A DNA stretch of 64,000 nt from Desertibacillus haloalkaliphilus (GTDB taxonomy: Bacteria; Bacillota; Bacilli; Bacillales; KJ1-10-99): positions 120,566-184,565 of the forward strand of contig NZ_JAHPIV010000011.1 in assembly GCF_019039105.1 (NCBI RefSeq), given 5' to 3'. Under the pieces are notes generated by a model. It saw only the letters and a program-made list of their open reading frames with translations, was not told the DNA's origin and did no database searches. This document shows positions 57,276 to 64,000 of this stretch, one piece after another; position 1 is the stretch's first letter, and every line of letters starts with the position of its first letter. The position numbers and the translations under genes are program-made.

Positions 57276-58055
57276 TTATGTTGTTTCTTCAGGCGTAGTG
57301 GTTTCATCATCTGGATCAGTAGTCTCGTCCTCAGGATCTGTTGTTTCTTCCTCAGGATCTGTTGTTTCTTCCTCAGGGTCGGTAGTCTCATCCTCAGGAT
57401 CTGTTGTTTCTTCCTCAGGGTCGGTAGTCTCATCCTCAGGGTCGGTAGTCTCATCCTCAGGCTCTGTTGTTTCTTCCTCAGGGTCATCTTCCTCTTGGGT
57501 TGGGTCATCCTCAGGAATAAAGAGGTAGCCTTCTTCAGCTAGTTCACCAATGATTTTTACAACTTCTCCACGTGTGATTGGCTTTTTAGGCTGGAAAGTT
57601 CCATCTTCATAGCCTTCAATTACTCCAGTTTCTGATAGCCATTCAACATAAGGTGTATACCAAATATCTTCTTCAACGTCTCCAAAGTGACCTTTGAATT
57701 CACGACCTCTCACATTCGCATTTCCACGACCAGGATTTTGCAAGGCTGCCATATCTCTATTTTGTGCTTGTGCCTGTGCTCTTGGTTGTTGTTGCGTTGC
57801 CGTCTGATTTGTTTGTTGACGTTGAGTCGTCATTTGATTAGTTGCACCGCGGTTACGCTGTGTTGCGACATTGTTAGGCGTTACGGTTTGATCAACTCTT
57901 GGGTTTGGTGATGGAGTTTGGAAATTTTGGTTTTGTGCGGCTGTCATGTTACGATCAGCATTTTGCACATTTTGTGCTCCAGGATCACCTCCACACCCGA
58001 CAAGACTTCCTGCAAAGATTGTAGCTGCTGATAACTGCAGTAAATGTTTCTTCAT
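57276..58055 (-). CDS. Lipoprotein with one SLH-type domain and an acidic C-terminal repeat
   Basis: The 259-residue protein has lipobox LVGCG (Cys near residue 21), a Gln/Asn-rich linker, and one S-layer-homology-type domain near 125-180 (WYTPYVEWLSETGVIEGYEDGTFQPKKPITRGEVVKIIGELAEEG). The last 75 residues are seven-residue repeats of TTDPE(D/E)E. It seems to tie the wall to the membrane surface. The repeat is a candidate for length change by slippage. Confidence 0.87.
   Translation of the reverse strand: MKKHLLQLSAATIFAGSLVGCGGDPGAQNVQNADRNMTAAQNQNFQTPSPNPRVDQTVTPNNVATQRNRGATNQMTTQRQQTNQTATQQQPRAQAQAQNRDMAALQNPGRGNANVRGREFKGHFGDVEEDIWYTPYVEWLSETGVIEGYEDGTFQPKKPITRGEVVKIIGELAEEGYLFIPEDDPTQEEDDPEEETTEPEDETTDPEDETTDPEEETTDPEDETTDPEEETTDPEEETTDPEDETTDPDDETTTPEETT
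57290..57485 (-). repeat. 21-bp coding repeats
   Basis: Near-identical units encode TTDPEDE or TTDPEEE in tandem at the C-terminus of the SLH lipoprotein. Confidence 0.85.
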
Positions 58056-58247
58056 TGCTATCTCCTCCTTTCGCGATTATTGTGTGAAGATGAAGGAAGA
58101 TTACACTTAGAAAAATGAGTCAATTTCATCAAGATTTTTTTCAATAAAAGGAACAGTCATGGGGAAGATAATTAAATATGATAAGGATGAACGGACCTTA
58201 CAAGTTACTAACATTGATGTGTAATTTCCATATGAAAGGTGATCGGT

Positions 58248-60341
58248 TTGAAATCATTTTTTGAGAAGGTTTATTCGGAGGATCTTGAACGATTAACAAC
58301 TATTTTTAAAAACATTTTCAACCACATATCAGAAATTATGTTTTTGATGGAAGTAAAAGGTGATACTTTTCGTTATGTTTTTGCCAATAAAGCTGCATTA
58401 AAAGCATTGAAGATCTCAGAAACGGAGCTCATCGGTAAAGCGTTTGAAGAAGTCTTACCTAATGATGAAGCAATGAAATTGAAGGACATATACACGATGG
58501 TCGTTCAGCAAAAAGAAGATCTCAGCTATGAAGATCAGCTCTTTAACGAAGGTCAAAATAAGGTGTCTTATTACGAAACAATGCTTAATCCGATCATTGA
58601 TAAAGATGGAACCTGTTCATATGTGCTTGCGATAACAAGAGATATAACGGAACGAACAATTCGAGAACAAGAATTAAAGGAAGCGAAGGAAAAGTTAGAA
58701 GAGAGTGAACAACGGTTTAAGTCATTAGTTGAACAAAATAAAGATGCTGTATATAGCTGTAATTTGAATCGCGAGTTTACAAGTGCTAATGATGCCGTGT
58801 ATGAAGTTACTGGCTACCTCCAAGAGGAGTTAATAGGAACGTCTTATGAAATGATTTTAAAGAAAAAAGATATCGAGCGAATTAATGACCATTTTGATAA
58901 AGCAATTGCTGGAGAGTCACAAGAGTATGAGTTAGAAATCACACATAAACAGGGTTTCAATGTTTACCTTGATATAAAAAATATACCGATGGTCGTTGAC
59001 GGGAAAGTCGTTGGAGTATTTGGGATTGCCAAAGACATTACAAAAGAAAAACATCGTGAAAAAGAATTAATTGATACAAAAGAAAAACTGCAAGCCTTAT
59101 TCAATCATACGGAAGAAGGTATTGATATTATTGACGAAGAGGGGAATGTGATCGGTGTCAATCCGGCATACGAAAAAATGTTTGGCTATAAGGAAGAAGA
59201 AATCGTTGGCAAACCTGTGTTTTTATTGTCAGAGGATAAAAGCTATGCAAAGGAATTGCTTGAGAAGGTGAAAAGAGGAGAGCTTGTCAAAGGAGAAGAG
59301 GTTAAAAGCCGTACTAAAGATGGTTCAATTATTTATGTGAACCTAACATTATCACCGATACATAATGAGCATGGCGAAGTCGAAATGATTTCAAGCTTAT
59401 GCCGAGACATTACCCAACAAAAACAGGCGGAAAAGACGTTAAAAGAAAGTGAAGAGCGCTATCGACTCATTGCCGAAAATACGGATGATATGATCAAGGT
59501 TATCGACCCTAATGGGGTTGTTCAATACGCCTCACCTTCACATGGACGAATGCTTGGGTATGAACCTGATCATTTTGTTGGAAAGTCTTATTTATACACC
59601 ATTCATCCAGATGATCTTGCGGTTGTCGAAGCGAAAGTAAAGCTTGCAAAGAAAAAGACAGACGAGCCAACATTGGTGGAATTTCGTCGTCTTCACAAAA
59701 ATAGCGAAGTGACCTGGATAGAAGCGGTTATGACACCTGTATTTGACGAAAAGGACGAACTCGAGAAGCTTATCATCGTTTCAAGAGACATTTCTGAGCG
59801 TAAAAAACAAGCAGAGTTACTTGAATATTTAGCGTTTCATGATCCTTTGACTGGATTAGTGAACAGACGGATGTTTACTGAAGTCATTCAGCAGCAGTTG
59901 GCACTCATTCAACGAAATGACCAATCGCTAGCCGTCATGTATATGGATATCGATAAATTCAAAGGTATTAACGACACCCTTGGTCATGAGATTGGTGATG
60001 AATTACTTAAACAATTCTCCAATCGATTGAAAGAAAACGTAAGGGAAAGTGATGTGCTGTGTCGAGTTGGTGGAGATGAATTTTTAATATTAATTAATAA
60101 TGTATTAAGTAAAAAGGAAGTTTGTGTGATTGCTGAGCGAATCCATCAATCACTGCAAACACCGTATAAGATCAGAGGCGAAACGATCAAAGCAACATCA
60201 AGTATCGGCATAGCGATGTATCCAAGTGCCGGAGAAAGTTATAAAGACTTAATCAGACACGCAGATGAAGCTTTGTACAAAGCAAAAATAACACGGAATA
60301 ATTATCAATTTTACAAAAAAGAGGGGTCGGGACAAAACTAG
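58248..60341 (+). CDS. Diguanylate cyclase with multiple PAS domains
   Basis: The TTG at 58248 follows AAAGGTGA at a normal spacing. The roughly 697-residue cytosolic protein has about four PAS domains (roughly 20-135, 150-270, 275-395, 400-525), each ending in an ITRDITE- or DISER-type C-terminal motif. The GGDEF domain (about 530-690) has YMDIDKFKGINDTLGHEIGDELL and an intact GGDEF in CRVGGDEFLILI. The inhibitory I-site RESD lies five residues before GGDEF. It makes c-di-GMP in response to PAS signals. A terminator follows. Confidence 0.93.
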   Translation: MKSFFEKVYSEDLERLTTIFKNIFNHISEIMFLMEVKGDTFRYVFANKAALKALKISETELIGKAFEEVLPNDEAMKLKDIYTMVVQQKEDLSYEDQLFNEGQNKVSYYETMLNPIIDKDGTCSYVLAITRDITERTIREQELKEAKEKLEESEQRFKSLVEQNKDAVYSCNLNREFTSANDAVYEVTGYLQEELIGTSYEMILKKKDIERINDHFDKAIAGESQEYELEITHKQGFNVYLDIKNIPMVVDGKVVGVFGIAKDITKEKHREKELIDTKEKLQALFNHTEEGIDIIDEEGNVIGVNPAYEKMFGYKEEEIVGKPVFLLSEDKSYAKELLEKVKRGELVKGEEVKSRTKDGSIIYVNLTLSPIHNEHGEVEMISSLCRDITQQKQAEKTLKESEERYRLIAENTDDMIKVIDPNGVVQYASPSHGRMLGYEPDHFVGKSYLYTIHPDDLAVVEAKVKLAKKKTDEPTLVEFRRLHKNSEVTWIEAVMTPVFDEKDELEKLIIVSRDISERKKQAELLEYLAFHDPLTGLVNRRMFTEVIQQQLALIQRNDQSLAVMYMDIDKFKGINDTLGHEIGDELLKQFSNRLKENVRESDVLCRVGGDEFLILINNVLSKKEVCVIAERIHQSLQTPYKIRGETIKATSSIGIAMYPSAGESYKDLIRHADEALYKAKITRNNYQFYKKEGSGQN

Positions 60342-60370
60342 TTAAAATATTGGTAATAGCTTCACTCGCC

Positions 60371-60410
60371 AAAAGCCCGTTGTGAGAAACCCACTCACAA
60401 CGGGCTTTAA
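60371..60410 (+). terminator. Terminator after the diguanylate cyclase
   Basis: AAAGCCCGTTGTGAG and CTCACAACGGGCTTT around seven bases. Confidence 0.85.
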
Positions 60411-60491
60411 AAAGATGGTGGCGGTTACGCTCATTGCGGGACAAAAGGTAAAAGGGAAGCCAACCTATTGTCCCAGCCTTTTTAGTGGTTA

Positions 60492-60761
60492 TTAATGAAG
60501 ATCTGTTTCGTCAGCTGGATTTGCTTCAACAGCAACTTCATAAGCATTTAAAATTGATTTTTTTTCAACGTCATCGGTTACACCAATTAAATATTGACCA
60601 TCTTCATCATCTTCAACTCGCATCAGAACCGTTTCATCATCAGCGGACAGGAGAGCATAAGATTGTTCCTTCATATCGAATAAGGCTTCAACATTATATT
60701 CTTTTTCATTCCCCTGTTCATCCTCAATTGTTATTTGGTCACGTATTTCATGATGTTCCAT
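60492..60761 (-). CDS. DUF1292-family protein
   Basis: The 89-residue acidic protein has the DUF1292 form: ITIEDEQGNEKEYNVEALFDMKEQSYALLSADDETVLMRVEDDEDGQYLIGVTDDVE. It is a common small protein of Firmicutes with unknown function. Ribosome site GAGGTG. Confidence 0.88.
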   Translation of the reverse strand: MEHHEIRDQITIEDEQGNEKEYNVEALFDMKEQSYALLSADDETVLMRVEDDEDGQYLIGVTDDVEKKSILNAYEVAVEANPADETDLH

Positions 60762-60921
60762 AGGAGCACCTCACCTCATTAATGGATTCAATGATACTTT
60801 ACCCATAAAAGAAGTGACCTATTTCATCTTCATTGATGGAGAGTAAAGGAAGAAATGGAAATGGATCTTTATTGGGACGACAACGGTATGCACAACGTTT
60901 AAATCTTTCACTACGCACTAA

Positions 60922-61461
60922 TTAGAATAAAGCTAACAACGAATCTTTCTCTTCTTGAGATAATGCTTTTTCAGCCATAGGGAACAAAATTTGTTCTTCT
61001 TTCGCAAAATGATTAACCAATGTTGTATACGCGACATGGAGGTGATTAATAAGTGTCATCGCTATTTCTTTAGTTACATGTTCTGTTTCATTGACTAGCT
61101 CAATAAACGCCCGAATATTTTCTTTAGCTAAATCATGTTCATATTCCATGACAGCAATTGGTCCACCTTCATAACCGATATGCTTAGCGAGCATTGGAAA
61201 TAGTGTGTCTTCTTCTCGAGCCGAATGTGGATCTAGGTCTTTAACAAAGCTGATAACGGTTTGATAAAGCTCATGAATCGGTTCATTCCAGTTCTCAATC
61301 GTATTATCGTTAGAGATCGCCTTTGCCTGATTGTAAAAACCATCCATTTGTTGTCGTAACGGACCATGTTCTTTCTTTAATTGTTTTAACGCTTCACAGT
61401 AGTCCTCCTCTGATATATGGTTCAGATCTGAATGATGGTGACAAGCATGTGATAAATCCAT
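60922..61461 (-). CDS. Hemerythrin-domain protein
   Basis: The 179-residue helical protein has the di-iron ligands: EHGPLRQQM (His near 32), HSAREEDTLFPML (His and Glu near 82), EYEHDLAKE (His near 108) and LVNHFAKEEQILFP (His and Glu near 153). Similar proteins handle NO or oxygen or repair iron-sulfur centres. The upstream FNR-like site matches the one before hcp. Confidence 0.9.
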   Translation of the reverse strand: MDLSHACHHHSDLNHISEEDYCEALKQLKKEHGPLRQQMDGFYNQAKAISNDNTIENWNEPIHELYQTVISFVKDLDPHSAREEDTLFPMLAKHIGYEGGPIAVMEYEHDLAKENIRAFIELVNETEHVTKEIAMTLINHLHVAYTTLVNHFAKEEQILFPMAEKALSQEEKDSLLALF

Positions 61462-61538
61462 TATATCTACCTCCTCAAGAGATTAAGGTTGTTTTTCTTT
61501 TGATTATCTTTAGTTTAAGTTAAGTTTAGAGTTGTTTC

Positions 61539-61554
61539 TGTAACAACCGTCACA
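61539..61554 (-). promoter_or_regulatory. FNR/CRP-type site upstream of the hemerythrin gene
   Basis: TGTAACAACCGTCACA on the plus strand is TGTGACGGTTGTTACA when read with the gene, nine of ten consensus bases. A TAAACT -10 at 61512-61517 puts the centre near -41.5. Confidence 0.6.
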
Positions 61555-61644
61555 GTTCGTGAGAATCCTTATCCGCAGGCGGTGCGAATAAACGCCCATC
61601 GCTGGTTTATCCCCTTTGCTAGCGCACTCCGCCCCTGTACCACA

Positions 61645-61678
61645 CCAAAAAGGCTGTTGAGTATATACTCAACAGCCT
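61645..61678 (-). terminator. Terminator of the SASP gene
   Basis: AGGCTGTTGAGTAT and its complement make a perfect palindrome; the reverse strand runs into TTTT. Confidence 0.88.
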
Positions 61679-61711
61679 GTAAAAAGACACGTGGTCTGCA
61701 TGTTTCCTTCA

Positions 61712-61912
61712 TTAGATGTTTCGAACATCTCCCATTTGTTGTTCAGCCATTTGAACAAGGCGTTTTGTAATTTCACCGCCTACCGAACCGTTTGAACGAG
61801 AGGTTGCATCTGCGCCAAGGTTTACACCAAATTCTTGCGCAACTTCTTCTTTCATTTGATCAATGAATTGTTCTGCTTGTGGAGCTACTAAATTGTTGCT
61901 GTTATTTGCCAT
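61712..61912 (-). CDS. Alpha/beta-type small acid-soluble spore protein
   Basis: I use the ATG at 61912 (AAGGAG upstream), not the longer frame. The 66-residue protein is a clear [62 protein letters not shown](L) and GGEITKRLV are the DNA-binding and protease-site motifs. It coats spore DNA. Confidence 0.95.
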   Translation of the reverse strand: MANNSNNLVAPQAEQFIDQMKEEVAQEFGVNLGADATSRSNGSVGGEITKRLVQMAEQQMGDVRNI

Positions 61913-62097
61913 GATGAAACAACTCCTTTTCAAATGATTAATGATTTGAACCTCTTTATTAAGTTGTAGTCCTATCATTTCACGTCCTACTTGTGATCAT
62001 GCAAATGAGTGAAGAAAAATTGTTGGTAATTCTAGGAACTGCCAAAAAATAACAGGTAGGTCAATACAGGAAGAGTAATGGCTTCGCACATTACATA

Positions 62098-62139
62098 AAG
62101 GGCACTGAAAAAGTGAATTTCACACTTTTTCAGTGCCCT
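62098..62139. terminator. Strong hairpin upstream of the group II intron
   Basis: AGGGCACTGAAAAAGTG pairs with CAC-a-CTTTTTCAGTGCCCT around AATTT. No T-run on the plus strand is evident. Confidence 0.7.
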
Positions 62140-63038
62140 CGTAATTCTATCCTTTCTTTTTCGAAAAAACATGTTGAATATTCGAAAAACTGGTAAAATA
62201 TAAACAATAGAGTGCGACAGGAAATTGGCATGAAGTGGTAATAAGTAGTGCTGAGTTGTCGCGAACGTTGATTTAATAGGCTATAACCCTATTAGACCTC
62301 GAAAGGACAATATGACTCAGATATCCGAGGTATACGGATAATCACACCCAAAACGGCTCATCCAGCAATGGGTGTGTTCGGTTGCATGAGGGAATGCCTA
62401 ATTATCCCCTGAAGTCTTGATATCGGGATATAGGGATAGCGTGGTAGTGATATGAAAGGAATTAATCCCGCCATTGCGGACCAATTCAATTCCTTAAATA
62501 TCCGTGGTTAACGAAAAGTGAATTCTTTTAAGCGTCGTTATTATAGCTCTAAATCGGGAAAAAAGACTGATACCCGAAACAGCAGAAAAGTGTTCTTCTA
62601 TTGACACTATGCTATATCCAATGCTGTCGGCGTATAGAGAGGATCTAACCCATGCGTATCTACACATGCTAAACTTGTCAATACCCAACATGGTCTTGAG
62701 CATTCCCTCCCTTCGCTATCAACAAAGAGAAGGTGACATGGCTTAAGTAGGTGGAGTGTAAACAAAACGGAAATCCATAGTGGGTAAAGGATGAAGGAAG
62801 AAGCGAATGCCATCAGGACGAAAGTCCAGCCAAAGAACACTTGATAAGGCGATGGATAGTGTCGGCGAAGAGCCAATCCCATGACACATAGCGAAAGCTA
62901 GCTGACTTCCAATCTGGTATGTTTTGCTTGATAAAAAACGAAAAGTAGTCAAATCCTCTGAAACCGTCCAAATCGTTTTAGCCGAGAGGACTGCGGATGA
63001 TGGCTTTGGTACACAAACCAAACAAGGAGAGATGTGCG

Positions 63039-63962
63039 ATGAAAAGCTTATCCAGAAACACCGGTAAGTCCGCTGCTCTTCCTGTTACTAACTGGAACGA
63101 TATCCCTTGGAATCGTCTAGAAAAGTACGTGAGGAGATTACAACAGCGGATTTATCGAGCGGATAGTCTTGGTCAAAGAAGAAAGGTAAGAAGCCTGCAA
63201 AGGTTATTGATGAAGAGTAAAGCAGCATTACTGCTTTCCATCAGAAGAGTAACACAAATCAACAAAGGAAAAAGGTCTGCGGGAGTAGATGGCTACACTG
63301 CTTCAACTCCAAAGGAACGTGTGGAATTATACAACAAGATGAAAAATTTACACCTAAGTCAACATAAACCGAAAGCAACACGCAGAACCTACATCCCAAA
63401 GAAAAACAAAAAACTGCGACCACTAGGGATTCCAAACATGATTGACCGCGTTTATCAAAACGTAGTCAAAATGGCACTAGAACCCCAATGGGAACAACGT
63501 TTCGAAATGACATCTCATGGTTTCCGACCAAAAAGAGGTGTACATGATGCTGTATCCGATATCTGGCTGAAAACCAGCGGCGCAAACAGCAGGAAAATGT
63601 GGGTGTTTGAAGGTGACTTTGAAGGTTGTTTTGACAACTTAAATCATGATTATATACTTGAACAGGTAAAAGACTTCCCTCAAAAGCAACTTTTGAGAAG
63701 ATGGCTTAAAGCTGGTTACATGGATAATGATGTATTTAATGAAACACCACAAGGTACACCACAAGGCGGTATAGTGTCACCATTACTGGCTAACATCGCG
63801 CTGCATGGTATGGAAAAAGAGTTAGGTATTGAGTACATGCTTGAAAAAAGAAAAAGAGACCCAAATGGTAGATGGAGTATTAACGACGTGTCTAAGAACA
63901 GCCCAAGAATCTCAACAGTGAGATATGCCGACGACTGTGCGCCACGAAGGTGCGGTGCGTAA
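63039..63962 (+). pseudogene. Group II intron reverse transcriptase, interrupted in its YADD motif
   Basis: The ATG at 63039 has AAGGAGA eight bases upstream. The ORF has the CL-type N-terminus (WNDIPWNRLEKYVRRLQQRIYRADSLGQ), RT0-RT4 motifs (RAGVDG-type KRSAGVDGYT, RPLGIPNMIDRVYQNVVKMALEP, SHGFRPKRG, FEGDFEGCFDNLNHDYIL, TPQGGIVSPLLANIALHGME) and RYADD at 63920-63935. After YADD it turns into CAPRRCGA and stops, because a second intron begins at 63937. The true RT would go on with the rest of RT5-7, X and endonuclease domains. Confidence 0.85.
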
Positions 63963-64000
63963 GCACCGAAGCTATGCTGTATAGGAGATGAGGGAGGGCC
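63937..64000 (+). mobile_element. Candidate second group II intron (5' end only)
   Basis: GTGCGCCACGAAGGTGCGG begins directly after YADD and carries a short hairpin (GGTGC/GCACC) and the GAGGGAGGGCC typical of early domain I. It fits a group II 5' end, but only 64 bases are visible, so class and completeness are unknown. Confidence 0.6.

Larger units (their letters stand above)
62212..64000 (+). mobile_element. Group II intron (chloroplast-like class), cut by the window edge
   Basis: GTGCGACAGGAAATTGGC at 62212 matches the conserved 5' end of bacterial group II introns. It is followed by about 800 bases of structured non-coding sequence (domains I-III) and then the reverse-transcriptase ORF. 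The 3' end lies beyond the window. The RT ORF is interrupted at 63937. Confidence 0.8.

Noticed and set aside
57298..57528. Forward ORF of VSSSGS repeats
   Set aside because: It is the mirror of the real reverse-strand TTDPEEE repeats and has no ribosome site or family.
62494..63021. Reverse ORFs in the intron region
   Set aside because: They are antisense to the structured intron RNA and have no ribosome site.

Overview
The window looks like chromosome from a spore-forming, low-GC Bacillaceae bacterium. The signs are an alpha/beta-type small acid-soluble spore protein, a CotF-like coat protein, a SleB/CwlJ-type cell-wall hydrolase, a PAS sensor kinase of the sporulation-kinase type, an hcp gene, many Bacillus-style lipoproteins, strong AGGAGG ribosome sites and T-tailed terminators. 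I cannot name the species. No rRNA, tRNA or CRISPR array is visible.

Layout. 0-9 kb: a frameshifted serine hydrolase, a MaoC-like hydratase, a frameshifted metallo-beta-lactamase, a DHA2 drug exporter, a lipoprotein, a TPR protein, an M20/M28-type peptidase and a LysM/SleB hydrolase. 9-30.9 kb: an accessory, defence-like island. It holds a gamma-glutamylcyclotransferase-like protein; a WHH-nuclease toxin with a SUKH immunity protein; two unrelated-in-position GmrSD-like (DUF262/DUF1524) proteins; a membrane-anchored coiled-coil GIY-YIG (T5orf172) protein lodged between two copies of a lipoprotein tail; two paralogous PLD-nuclease/SF2-helicase proteins separated by HIT and MazG-like genes; a decayed Mrr-type endonuclease; and a 1.2-kb stretch of relics. 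30.9-45.4 kb: a sugar or sugar-acid catabolic region. It has a FucU/RbsD mutarotase, an aldo/keto reductase, a DgoD-like dehydratase, a divergent ROK repressor, a complete TRAP transporter (dctPQM), a HIT protein, a zinc alcohol dehydrogenase, D-lyxose isomerase, a D-2-hydroxyacid dehydrogenase and xylulokinase. An IS607-type element (serine recombinase plus broken TnpB plus probable omega-RNA) sits between the reductase and the dehydratase. 45.4-62 kb: mostly housekeeping or stress genes, including hcp and a hemerythrin gene that share an FNR-like site, a DUF421 membrane protein, coat protein, sensor kinase, SLH lipoprotein, a four-PAS diguanylate cyclase and SASP. Two clusters of about 53-bp palindromic repeats flank a broken NERD gene. 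62.2-64 kb: a group II intron whose reverse-transcriptase ORF is itself interrupted, inside the YADD motif, by what looks like the 5' end of a second group II intron.

How the genes work together. The catabolic block can be read as uptake by TRAP, isomerisation and oxidation of a rare aldose or aldonate, and phosphorylation of xylulose into the pentose phosphate pathway. It is probably controlled by the ROK repressor and by CcpA at a cre site. hcp and the hemerythrin probably respond together to low oxygen or nitric oxide. The island genes are mostly nucleases, helicases and nucleotide hydrolases, which fits defence against phages or mobile DNA, but that role is inferred.

Caveat. At least seven genes are broken by single-base frameshifts or stops. 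Some lie in homopolymers and could be sequencing errors. Others (WYL regulator, Mrr, NERD) carry several lesions and look truly decayed.
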